DNA of 11,191 bases from Larix sibirica (GCA_004151065.3 NWUY0300006271.1:34583-45773); one strand, 5' to 3'. Shown: positions 1-8,230, numbered from the stretch's first letter. Program-made: numbers and translations. The notes: generated from the sequence alone by a model not told the origin.

Positions 1-20
1 TGGAACATAAGAGCTTACTA

Positions 21-47
21 TTTTGTTGTTATTCACAAACAACAAAA
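21..47. repeat. Perfect 10-bp hairpin
   Basis: Positions 21-30 (ttttgttgtt) and 38-47 (aacaacaaaa) are exact reverse complements separated by a 7-nt loop. The repeat lies just upstream of the broken His-rich gene. It may be a chance feature of AT-rich sequence or part of a 5' UTR; nothing links it to a known element. Confidence 0.6.
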
Positions 48-114
48 GGAAGGAGAGAACCAATGTGGAGTAACACTTGCGAAATGATTTTATAAAGTGG
101 GAAGTCTCGTGCAG

Positions 115-586
115 GAAAATGTTATAGGTGCACACCATCAAAGTCCTACAATTTTACAGTGGCCATACACACCACAACCCTCAGGTGAGAAATCATTTCA
201 ATTCCCTATCCCCTCTTCTCAGGTTCAACAACCTCAACTACAACCCCTTTCCTGCCATCAATCTCAACCTCTGCATCCACATCCACATCTGCATCCATAT
301 CCACATCAACACCCACATGCACATCCACATCAACACCCAGATGCACATCCACATCAACATCAGCAACAAGTACACCATGGACACCAAGGTGTACTGCAGC
401 AAGGGAAGCCACAGATACAGCAACAATCAGTGCCATTTTGGCCACATCCATAATTTCCAGTAATAGTAACACCACCAAGTCCATTCTATCCTTTTCCTCC
501 ACGATCTGATGATTCTAATTGGAAATCTACTGTATATAGTAGTGTTCATGCTGCAAATGAACATGCTACTCCATATGGATACCAAG
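115..586 (+). other. Exon-like segment 1 of the His-rich pseudogene
   Basis: The frame is open from 88 to the TAA at 451-453, then continues in the same frame without another stop to TAG at 688-690. A possible acceptor AG lies at 113-114 but has a poor pyrimidine tract. Downstream of the internal stop the text stays protein-like (FPVIVTPPSPFYPFPP, then ATPYGYQ), which is why I treat the TAA as a lesion, for example a C-to-T change of a CAA Gln codon. The segment is placed to end at 586, where AAG is followed by GTGG. That gives the codon phase required by the next segment. Confidence 0.5.
301..361 (+). repeat. 24-bp tandem repeat encoding a PHQHPHAH octapeptide
   Basis: Two 24-bp units (301-324 and 325-348) differ at one base and are followed by a partial third unit (349-361). 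In frame they encode PHQHPHAH, PHQHPDAH and PHQHQ. The flanks at about 265-300 carry looser CATCCA-type hexamers, so the array probably grew by slippage from a shorter motif. The same sequence keeps the reverse strand open, producing His/Asp/Val-rich antisense frames that are not genes. Confidence 0.85.
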
Positions 587-889
587 GTGGTTATGCATAT
601 CCAGTAGGGTATCCGAGTAATAGTTTATGGAATCTATATGCACTCAATGCTAATGCATGTTGTTATCATACTTTTGGAATGATTCTTTAGAAATGGAGAC
701 TATTCTTTCATGCCTGCACATTCATTATTTTTAACAATAAGATTCTTGTTTAAACATATGAAAGGTATCTTAATAGCAACATTCCTTCAAGTTAAAGTCA
801 TTCAATTGGTAATTTCATTACAAGGAAAACATTTATAAATTCTCATTTGTAATCCTGATTGGGTTTATAATTTATGCATTTCACTGCAG
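587..889 (+). other. Putative 303-bp intron of the His-rich pseudogene
   Basis: The intron begins GTGGTT after AAG and ends TTTCACTGCAG. The acceptor is good, with a T-rich stretch upstream. Splicing 586 to 890 joins a single G to GA, giving Gly and continuing ...YQ-G-PWDPTTWWAHSHQ, so phase is conserved. The donor is weaker than the acceptor. An alternative is that exon 1 continues past 587 (GGYAYPVGYPSN...) to a donor I could not fix. Confidence 0.4.
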
Positions 890-1117
890 GACCATGGGAT
901 CCTACAACATGGTGGGCTCATTCACATCAAAAAAAATTCGTATCCTTATCCTTATCCACCCTATGGAGGTGGATATGGATATATGGCACCTCCTGCTCCT
1001 CCTACACTAGGGTCCACTCCAACTGGAGATTTTTAGAGAGGAATTATTAGGCCTCCTATTGGGCTTTCTCAAAAGAATCAACGATTGTGGGAAGCACGGT
1101 TGAGAGATTCTATAGAA
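890..1117 (+). other. Exon-like segment 2 of the His-rich pseudogene, with homopolymer frameshift
   Basis: After the acceptor at 888-889 the reading PWDPTTWWAHSHQ runs into eight A residues (929-936). Only with seven would the frame pass into the clearly protein-like YPYPYPPYGGGYGY that follows. The second frame then meets TAG at 1034-1036 between GDF and RGIIRPPIGLSQKNQ, and ends at TGA 1118-1120 after RLWEARLRDSIE. The coherence on both sides of each break is the evidence for decay of a real coding exon. Confidence 0.55.
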
Positions 1118-1219
1118 TGAATTTTAACATTTTCTTCTTGTGGATATAATATTCTATACCTCGTATGTGATTTCAAAATAATTGGCATGTTTTGTGTTGA
1201 CGACTACTATCGGTTGCAG

Positions 1220-1747
1220 TCAATGGAAAATATGCAACTTTGGTGTGCATTGGCTCAGGCAAAGTCCGAAATTGCTGCATATTGTGGTAGGATTATGAAA
1301 TTGGAGTCAGACGGTTTTGCATTGAAGACACACCATGATGTTGTTGCAGATGGTTCTACTTTATCAAACGCTGCTACACAAAATTCTAGGAAAGGTAAAA
1401 ACAAGAGATCCATTGGTGTGACAACTACTCTTCCTTCATTTGACAATTTCCAGTGTAGATTTCGGGGAATAAAGGTTACAACTTGTCGGATGGTGACCTA
1501 AGAGAAGGGTAAGAATGACAGTGAGAAAGATAAAGAAATCAAACCTGAAGAAAAAGATAATGTAAGTACTCCTGTAATAACTATGCACCCACCAAACATT
1601 CCTGTTGTTGAAGAGGAGCAGGAGAAGGTTCAATTAATGTTCACTAATGGCAGTGAATTTGAACTTGACAAAAATAAATCTAGACTCAATTCGGATTTCC
1701 CAACTGCTGTTGTATGCCATAATCATGTGTTCATATTCTATGTGCCA
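1220..1747 (+). other. Exon-like segment 3 of the His-rich pseudogene
   Basis: A candidate acceptor (GGTTGCAG, AG at 1218-1219) opens a frame beginning SMENMQLWCALAQAKSE, which looks like an amphipathic helix or short coiled coil. A Lys/Arg-rich stretch (RKGKNKRS) follows near 1390-1412. TAA at 1499-1501 interrupts, and the same frame then continues with EKGKNDSEKDKEIKPEEKD and an acidic region to TAG at 1748-1750. The frame is also open upstream to 1121, so the left border is uncertain. An ATG at 1187 exists but probably lies in the intron. Confidence 0.5.
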
Positions 1748-1750
1748 TAG

Positions 1751-2780
1751 CAACTCATCAATTTGGTGCAAGGTCACAGTCATTCAACCATAATTATTAA
1801 ATTTAAAAGGGATTTGTACAACATGGTAAATGGCTTGTGTTCACTGGAACATCGTATCTTTTTTTTTTAATGAATATATGTGTCTTGAGGTTTCAACTTG
1901 TGCTCCCCTGAATCATACTAGCTTCCTTACTGAAGTTGTTGAACCAAATTGATCTTGCTTTCCTTGATTTCATGTATGATATGTGTGTTCCTCTATATAA
2001 GTAGAGGAATATCTACTTCTAAATAGCATCACATATGTTTTTTCAATGTTATCATTATCAGATTTTTAGTGAAATGTATCCCTACTTACATGCTTTGTTT
2101 ATCCATCAAGGAAGGCATTCATAGTTTCCTTTATACTTTGATGGCCATCCACTACTTATCAAGAGGTGGGACAGTGGCATGTGACCTCCATCTTAATGGC
2201 CATGGTGGCTTCCACTAATCAAAGGGCCCCCTTGTGGGGGTGCACCAGCCCATGAGGTATGAACATATCACTTCATGAAATCAAACCCTCGTGAGGACAA
2301 CACCTCATTTTCTCTGACTCAGGAAGCTCCCTTTGACTTGGTTTAGCAATCAAACCAAGATAAATGGAAAATTATTATAGTTTTCAATTAAATCACATTG
2401 TGCCTACATAGTTTGCAAAAATAAGAGCAATTAGGATGCTAAGAAACATCTATGCAGTGCCAAACTAGGCTTCCATAATTTAAGCACGGGGATGGCAGTT
2501 GGGTCAGATATTTTGAGGACAAACAAAATTCTGAGGAACAAAGGAAGTTTTGCTATGCAAAACTCTGAAATCCAAGCTATGGTCATGCAGACCAAGGGAT
2601 AAATTTAATGCAAATTTATCTTGATGAATCCAAGAGAAATATTTGTTCAATAAAGTATGAAAGTTGCTTTAAGTTTGGTCATTGGAACCCCGGTTGATAA
2701 TTTTTATGAATATTTGTATTGGGATGAATTGGAAGCCTAATAGCTCCTTAAAACTACCCTTGCATATTAGAATAATAACC
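1751..2780. other. Gene-free stretch with small inverted and direct repeats
   Basis: No convincing coding frame is seen. Visible structure includes a perfect 8-bp hairpin (1988-1995 with 2002-2009) around TATAAG, a GC-rich mini-hairpin CCCCC-TTGT-GGGGG (2227-2240), and two loosely similar blocks built on ATGGCCAT followed by a CCACTA...TCAA core (about 2141-2166 and 2196-2226). These look like the remains of old repeats; no family can be named. Confidence 0.5.
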
Positions 2781-3050
2781 TTTTTTTCTTTACTTTTTTT
2801 TGAAGTTCACATTAATTTATCACTTCGCACCATGAGTTGTGAACATAGTTCAAAGTAGGAGCCTAGGCAGAATAATTCCAACAGTATCTATCTTTTATAA
2901 TCACTACCATCTACTGATCTCAAGATCCAAATGGTAGCATGCCCAGTTAATGGCTACAACAATAGTGTCACTGTCAGTAGTGAGGATGGAACTTGAGGAC
3001 CTACATTCAGTGGATCCTCTGCTGTTAGACCACAAGCTCTCTCCTAGAAC
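2781..3050 (-). mobile_element. tRNA-derived SINE, minus strand, probable
   Basis: Read on the minus strand, positions 3039-3024 give GAGCTTGTGGTCTAAC, close to an RNA polymerase III A box as found in plant SINE heads. Positions 2991-2982 give AGTTCCATCC, close to the B box GTTCRANNCC with one off-consensus base. The two are about 40-50 nt apart, as in a tRNA promoter. The minus-strand 3' end runs into an A-rich tail (2781-2801, seen as T-runs on the plus strand). No convincing target-site duplication was found, so borders are approximate and the copy is probably old. It would be non-autonomous, relying on LINE enzymes. Confidence 0.55.
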
Positions 3051-4952
3051 CATAATTCTTGAAATAGCTTATTGTTTTGGCTTTCTTTACTGGAAATTGT
3101 AGATTCTATATAGGATCTTGGAGGTTTAGAGAGGGTGTAAAGTTGTCCTTTGCAGCTGTCTAGAGTTTCTATGGTTGTTTCATTCACTGCGGGTAAAGTT
3201 CTCCTTTTTAACCTTTCTAAGCATAGTATGCAAGCGTGGTGTAATAAACCTAATATTACAAAGCATGTTAGAAATTGATATACAAAACAATTTTTTTTCT
3301 TTTATATAGTTTTTTTATTTCTTTTCAAGGCACAAATGCCATCTCTAGTTTTGAGTAGTGTTATGTCTCAAAGTGGAAGCTCTGCTCCAAAAATATTTTT
3401 ACTTATGTAATAAATAGAAAATGGTTGTTTTTATTTTTACTATCGAAGGATAAATCCCATGGATCTATCATATTGGTATGGATATAGAAAGGAACGTTCC
3501 ATCTGGAGCTCTGTAAGATGGGTTTTCATGAGTTTCTATTTTATATTGTCAAATTCTTTTTGGCAATATATTGTCCAACATAATTTTGCATTTTTGGATA
3601 GCGAAGTAAACAAGGGTGCAACCACTTTTCTAAAATCCCTTATAACACAATTGGCCTACTGATTTGGAGGATGGTGTCTGTCCTGAAAACATCACATTTC
3701 TCTTTACTGCTTCTTAGATGGTGAAAAGATTCAAACAAGTCTGAAAAGTAGGTTGACTGTGTGCTTGTACTTACCTTTTTCATAGTACAAGGAATTCAAG
3801 CTGTGCCCATATCATCCCAAACCATAATCAGTATTGAAACCACTTCAAAGGCTAGAATTTGACTAATTTCGGAACTGAGGTAGGTTTGTGCCCTCGATTC
3901 TCTTGATGTTCAAACCTTGATTACTTATTGTAGTTGATAACACCCTGTTTGTCATCCAAATGGCTACTTGATTGGTAGATCTTCTGATGTGGATGAAAAC
4001 TGATTGCTTCAAGGTTTCCCACACCCTTTCTTATCTATTCTATCCTTTTCCACAATTCTTATGAGGTATATTTATTCTTNTGTTAGTTGGTCCTGACATC
4101 TCAGCACTGTTAAAAAATCTGTTTGCAAGTCTGTAATGAATAGCTGTGCACAACTTTATAAATACAATCCTTTCTCTGTTAAAAAAAATAAAAATGGTTA
4201 TGTAAATATGCAACAATTAAATTAGCAAAAGGATACGCCATTAACAATTCCATGAATAAGCATCAAAGCTATTGAAAGGGAATAAACATTGAACAAATGC
4301 TTTCACAAGGGAATATAGAATAGCATTTCCATCATGTCTCCTTGCGAGAATTTCCAAAATCATATTCAACAACATCAAACCCAACACATGCACCTCATGG
4401 GAAAAAATCATTTCACTTCCATTGCGTTCAAGATACTCAACAAATTCTCAAATGGGAAAAGTCCCAAATCCAACCATGAAATGACGATGAAGAGAGCTAC
4501 TCTTTAAATAGACTTCAATCTCAAATTCCTTAAAATTAAAATAATAATTCTTTTACACTTGTTTCTCAAAGAAAAAATAATTAAAAATTGCATCTTTAGC
4601 CTCCTCGACAACCTTTCACAAAAGAACAATGAGTGGCTTTAGATCATAAGGTAGCTATAATATAAGATGTTCCTTTTAACAAAGTGTTTGACTATATCAA
4701 GATGGCCCACTTAAAAACTCTCCAAGAGGAGTGTTCTATTGGATCTCCTCAACAAGTGTGCAAATGGATAGATACAAGGACGATGAGATCAAAAAATCAT
4801 ATACTAATATGCCAGGTCACCATCATGCTTCAACTAACTCTCCCAAGCAATGGGTCGACTCCATCTCTAGCAATCAGAAAGTACAAGTGTGAAGACACCT
4901 CAACATGTGCCAAAAAGTAAAATACTCATTTAAAGCAAGCTTTTGACCAAAT
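3051..4952. other. No supported gene; AT-rich intergenic or repeat-derived sequence
   Basis: Open frames here (for example 3459-3662 and 4684-4920) are short, lack recognisable motifs and are what AT-rich DNA yields by chance. The single undetermined base is at 4080. Several T- or A-runs (near 3290, 3312 and 4181) may be old poly-A remnants. Sequence around 4190-4950 leads into the primer-binding-site-like motif and could belong to a decayed retroelement, but no protease, reverse transcriptase or integrase motif was seen. Confidence 0.5.
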
Positions 4953-4968
4953 CATGGCACTAATACCA
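4953..4968 (-). other. Degenerate initiator-Met tRNA primer-binding-site-like motif
   Basis: The minus strand reads TGGTATTAGTGCCATG, matching 14 of 16 bases of TGGTATCAGAGCCATG, the start of the usual plant LTR-retrotransposon primer-binding site complementary to initiator Met tRNA. An LTR would be expected at higher coordinates on this window and an internal region at lower ones. I find no clean LTR end (CA) immediately beside it and no gag/pol motifs, so this is at most a relic. Confidence 0.3.
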
Positions 4969-5129
4969 TAATAGGCTGATCATTCTCCAAGATTTCTGTG
5001 TTGACGATGCTACCTTGTATTCCTTCATAATGAACTGCTGGTTTTACCCTTTAATAATGCTAAGTTTGGATTCCATATCCTCCCAAAACTGAAAGGGCGA
5101 TTTCTACTTCTACACACTTCTGTTTTGAG

Positions 5130-5252
5130 TTAAAAACCCAGCTGTAAATAGAAGTGAATGCCATCACCATAAAACGTGCTGATACCCAACAAGGTTTCAT
5201 CCTTCAACACTTTGGAAAGTGGCAGCTTCATCACCATCTCCAACTCAAAGGA
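5130..5252 (-). other. Coding-like minus-strand fragment, unidentified
   Basis: A 40-codon stretch ending in TAA reads smoothly on the minus strand, with segments such as LPLSKVLKDETLLGISTFYG and DGIHFYLQLGF. It opens after a TGA. No family is recognised. The amphipathic, ordinary amino-acid composition contrasts with the surrounding noise, but length alone does not exclude chance. It could be an exon relic or part of a retroelement. Confidence 0.2.
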
Positions 5253-5954
5253 TCAAGACTGCAACAGAAATTTCTTTCTCATCTACAGGAGCTCTGTGAT
5301 ATTCTTCCTGTTTGACACTGCAGATCTGTACAAAATACTCTTCAATATTGTTTCTGTATAATCTGCATCAAATCGATCATATGCATGATTAAATCTGGAA
5401 AATCCCACACATGTGTAATCTGATTGATTGTTCATATATCTCATTAGCTACCTCAATCCTCAGTAATGGTGCATTAATATGTATAATTAATAAGATTTTA
5501 CCTTCCTCAATAATAGAACATGAATAATGCGGCCCTAGTTTATTTCTTTATTTTTTTCTTTGGGACAACTGGGCCTCTATTTAATGCTGGCATAGGACAT
5601 TCCCCTCAACAAAATTTGCATTTTCAGTATTATGTCCATGATATTTGTTAAGATGGACGAGTTGGAGGACAACTCCCTTGGATCTCCATTGAACCATGTC
5701 ACCTATAGCTAAGCTAGTAATCCTTTCTCTTGAATCTATCATTGAACTTGGAGAAAAGGTTCATGACTCAGCAAATTCCCTTTCCCCGGATTGTTCCATC
5801 AGATGAACATTAGCATCACAAGTGGCACAGGGTCATGGATGAATAGCATTGGCATCTTATTTTGCAAGCTACCCAATGTTGTAGATGTGAATGTTGTAGT
5901 GGCCCCTCAAAATGGAAATTTGAAAAGCACCAAAACAATCCTGAATTATTTTAC

Positions 5955-6164
5955 CTGTGACATCTTGAAAGCCATGTGATCAGCCCCATCTAGCAAATTG
6001 GATTCTTGTAGCAGTGGATCGGATTCACTATTTTCTCTTAGTTTTAAAGGTATGTTGATATGTGCAATATAGATAAATACAAATCCATGTAGGAGATGTA
6101 ATCCAACCATTGTGGCCCAAACCAACAACGGAATGAAAATAGTGTCTCCTGAGGGTTCTTCCAT
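5955..6164 (-). CDS. Possible first exon of a membrane protein
   Basis: On the minus strand an ATG at 6164 opens 70 codons, preceded in frame by a stop (TAA seven codons upstream). The product has a polar start (MEEPSGD), a long hydrophobic stretch (about residues 9-35, including LLVWATMVGLHLLHGFVF) that could be one membrane segment, and a polar tail with SESDPLLQESNLLDGADH. It ends CACAG before GTAAAA, a fair splice donor in phase 0. Without the splice the frame ends two codons further on, at TAA. No downstream exon was found, and no family is assigned. Chance remains quite possible. Confidence 0.25.
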
Positions 6165-7024
6165 TGCTGCTACGAACGTAAGTTAGTCTGGCATCAAGAA
6201 ATAGATCTGAGTCAAGTCCCTTCAGCATTTATCTTCCATCCAGACCCTTGATTAAATCCCTGCATTATGATATTACAGGAAGCTGGTAATGGAAAACTCT
6301 TTAAGCATGGCCATCTTCATAGTTGACCTAATCATTCAATGGAGTTTAGCATGTATAGGCCAACTTTAAACATCCATAAAGTGGAAAGAAGTCTATCAAC
6401 GACCCAAAATATGCCCCTGCAAACTCAACCTGTTACCTGCTGCTGATGTAGAACACTACCAATTTTACATATGATCCTAATCAATGTTGCTGTCAGTGTT
6501 CTTCAACTTGCATTCAGTCTCTTCTTAGGAAGATCCAATGTGTCATCTAAAGCACTTCTACAGGTCCAGCTTTCTTGGATTTGTTCCAAACTCTTGAAAT
6601 CTGACCTTGAATAGTCTTATATCTTTACATGCACATAGTAGCATAAATTTTCTCCAAAATGAGCCTCATTTTAATCTTCAGATGTTACTGTCTACCCTCT
6701 TGATCACTATCAACTTAGTATTGACAAGCTTCAGTAGATAGGTTCCTTTTTAGATTAAAAAACAACACAGTACAAACACTGGCCTCCTTTATCTCAAAAT
6801 AAATAGGAATTTTGAGGGGTAACACAATCCATGTCTCGTTTTAAAGCATTTTTTAATTTCCTCAGTTTGTTGTCTTCTATTGACCTACTCATAGGAATGG
6901 GTATAATTAGTACCAATATATAATATCAAAATGAAAGAAAATTTAAAATATTAACTTGCTTTTGGGTAGTGATATAATACATTTTTATTTTTATTTTTTC
7001 GTGAGTGATGCTTCCTTGTACCAG
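6165..7024. other. Region upstream of the GTPase relic; no supported gene
   Basis: No motif-bearing frame was found on either strand. The last part (about 6981-7024) is T-rich and ends TTCCTTGTACCAG, giving a good polypyrimidine tract and splice acceptor for the first recognised GTPase exon. The sequence before 7025 is therefore best read as intron. Exons encoding the protein's N-terminal part, if they exist, would lie upstream, possibly beyond this window. Confidence 0.45.
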
Positions 7025-7477
7025 AGAAAGAATTACCCCATGATCTGCTTTTGTGGACTCAGCCACCCACGATAGGTCAACTACTCAAAAGGGTCAATCT
7101 GCTATTTGGCTAAGATGCCAGAACAACAGTTTAACTGTTCTCCAAGTGATTGCTTAGTCTATTAAAAGATATAGATGGATGCTTCTTGGCTGCTCTAGAA
7201 ATCCCAGATACACATTGTTGCAGCCCATTTTTCCTGTCATTTTCTTGTACATCCTCGCTCTTGGAAAATCTTATTTGCTAAACTACTTGTCAGAGTCTCT
7301 TTTGGATGTGGCAGGTAGGTGTACCAATAGTATGGATGACTATGAGAGCATCCGAGAAACACATCTATGTAGTGCTGGACCTTGAAGGACTAGGTTGCTT
7401 TATGTAGACAGCAAGAAGATATGCCACTATCTGTTCTTAATGCAGACATAAACAATTTAACAATCTTCAACAAGAAG
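7025..7477 (+). other. GTPase pseudogene exon A: P-loop to post-G3 region
   Basis: Acceptor TTCCTTGTACCAG ends at 7024. Frame 1 reads DLLLWTQPPTIGQLLKRVNL up to TAA 7111. Frame 0 takes over from about 7113 (LTVLQVIA, TAG at 7155, then NPRYTLLQPIFPVI) into LGKSYLLNYLSESLLDVAG and RCTN. The usual GxxxxGKS lacks its first Gly here. After 7329 frame 1 continues VWMTMRASEKHIYVVLDLEG; frame 2 resumes after about 7403 with QQEDMPLSVLNADINNLTI and FNKK. The exon ends AAG before GTAGGT, a near-consensus donor in phase 0. Three frame changes and one stop within 453 bp rule out a functional G domain unless the assembly is faulty. Confidence 0.7.
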
Positions 7478-7570
7478 GTAGGTTCTCAAATTCTTTTGAG
7501 TTTTTTAAATAATATTTTTTATATTATAAATGGAAACAATAGGTATAAAAAGGAAAATACAGTATAATAG

Positions 7571-7793
7571 ATTATCTAACCCTGAGGGTTAGCTCAAGCA
7601 GTCATGAGCCCGACGTGAGATCTCTGTTACCAAAGTTGGGAAGGTTACATGTTCAACTCTCTTGATCCCCCTAGAGTTAGACTCCGTAATCAAGGCCAAC
7701 AGTTTACCCCATTTACCATCCATGAATTATGGGGAAGTACTTGGAGGGTTTTCTGCAAGATTGTTCCTTGGAAGAAAAAAATAAAAATTATCT
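7571..7793 (+). mobile_element. tRNA-derived SINE with 7-bp target-site duplication
   Basis: ATTATCT occurs at 7571-7577 and again at 7787-7793, directly flanking a body of about 209 bp (7578-7786). The head contains TTAGCTCAAGCAGT (from 7590), a good polymerase III A box. About 60 nt further on is ATGTTCAACTCTC (near 7649-7661), matching the B box GTTCRANNCY. The body ends in GAAGAAAAAAATAAAA, an A-rich tail. Together these identify a full-length plant SINE inserted by LINE-mediated target-primed reverse transcription, in the same direction as the host pseudogene and inside its intron. The tRNA-unrelated part includes ACCATCCATGAATTATGGGG. I do not name the subfamily. Confidence 0.8.
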
Positions 7794-8000
7794 CTGTTTA
7801 ATTGGGATAATCCTGGCAATAAAGTCGGAAGAAGGTAAAGTTGAAATGTGATTTACATCTTTAATTAATAAATTGTTATTTGGTCACATACCTTTTTTGA
7901 ATCAATCTTTTAAAAAGATGAAACTAAGACATTTAAGAATAAATTTACAATGTAATTTTCAATTAAAAACATAATATCGATTAAAATTTAATCTTATAAT

Positions 8001-8063
8001 CCATAATTCATGAGAATAAGTTCCTTTTGAACATGAAGTTAAAATGTAACCGGGATTAGAATC
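8001..8063 (-). repeat. Possible minus-strand SINE remnant (B box plus shared 3' motif)
   Basis: The minus strand of 8050-8063 reads GATTCTAATCCCGG, close to a tRNA-type B box and T-arm (GGTTCRAATCCCGG). About 40 nt downstream on that strand (8012-8001) is CATGAATTATGG, identical to 12 bases in the 3' half of the nearby SINE. No A box is clear and no tail or duplication was fixed, so this is only a candidate remnant. Confidence 0.3.
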
Positions 8064-8083
8064 TAGTCCTATGTATGGGACTA

Positions 8084-8111
8084 AGGTTAAATACTACAGG
8101 TTAAATACTAC
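8084..8111 (+). repeat. Perfect 14-bp tandem duplication
   Basis: AGGTTAAATACTAC is present at 8084-8097 and again, without gap or mismatch, at 8098-8111. Perfect identity suggests a recent slippage duplication or a short target-site-like event without an insert. It lies in the GTPase pseudogene intron. Confidence 0.85.
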
Positions 8112-8189
8112 TTGTAAGTACATTAGTCCAACAGTGAAGCCTCATAGATGATTACAGTGGCATAATGGTTTATTTAAGAATGATGTATG

Positions 8190-8230
8190 GGCTGAAACCA
8201 CCATTTTCCCATGAATTATGAGGTAATACT
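8190..8230 (+). repeat. Partial relative of the intronic SINE's 3' region
   Basis: ACCATTTTCCCATGAATTAT, followed by GAGGTAATACT, parallels the 3' portion of the full-length SINE (CCCCATTTACCATCCATGAA, then TTATGGGGAAGTACT, about 7707-7740), allowing a three-base gap and a few substitutions. The upstream part is barely alignable and no B box is evident here. It may be a truncated older copy or shared ancestry of an unrelated repeat. Confidence 0.35.

Larger units (their letters stand above)
88..1750 (+). pseudogene. Degraded multi-exon gene for a His/Pro/Gln-rich protein of unknown function
   Basis: I do not recognise the family. Reading through the lesions gives a consistent low-complexity plant-type protein. 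It has a Gln/Pro/His-rich N-terminal part, a Tyr/Pro/Gly-rich middle (YPYPYPPYGGGYGYMAPP near 941-994), a short Trp/Arg stretch (RLWEARLRDSIE), a probable helical segment (MENMQLWCALAQAKSEIAAY), and a charged Lys/Glu tail. The frame is broken by TAA at 451-453, a frameshift at an A-run (929-936), TAG at 1034-1036, TGA at 1118-1120 unless an intron starts before it, and TAA at 1499-1501. Coding-like sequence resumes in register after most of these, ending at TAG 1748-1750. No in-frame ATG precedes it: TGA at 85-87 closes the frame upstream. A retained intron argues against a processed copy. The composition resembles plant RNA-binding or transcription-related proteins, but no function can be assigned. 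Confidence 0.65.

Noticed and set aside
97-453. A complete 118-residue protein starting at GTG 97
   Set aside because: Plant nuclear genes do not normally start at GTG, and coding-like text continues in frame past the TAA, so this is a broken part of a longer gene.
206-502. Antisense Val/Asp-rich open frame opposite the His-rich exon
   Set aside because: It is the mirror of the CAT/CCA repeat; the repeat leaves all frames without stops, and no start context or other feature supports it.
88-1750. Alternative genetic code with TAA/TAG read as Gln
   Set aside because: Stops do fall at plausible Gln sites, but the same gene has a frameshift, and the GTPase relic also shows frameshifts and a TGA; ordinary pseudogene decay explains all.
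1988-2009. TATA box or terminator at the TATAAG hairpin
   Set aside because: There is no transcription unit with suitable spacing, and short palindromes of this size are expected by chance in 11 kb.
3459-3662. 67-codon plus-strand open frame
   Set aside because: No motif, no splice or promoter context, and aromatic-rich text typical of chance translation of AT-rich DNA.
4684-4920. 78-codon plus-strand open frame
   Set aside because: No recognisable domain; it lies beside a retroelement-like relic in the opposite orientation, and the ATG used is not in the printed position 4684 (TTG there).
7310-7319. CAG|GTAGGT at 7314 as the end of a GTPase exon
   Set aside because: It is a strong donor string, but the GRCT motif and following G-domain sequence run straight through it; the matching donor is at 7478.
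7578-7680. A functional tRNA gene
   Set aside because: A and B boxes are present but the segment does not fold into a sound cloverleaf, and it continues into a 3' body with A-rich tail and target-site duplication, so it is a SINE.
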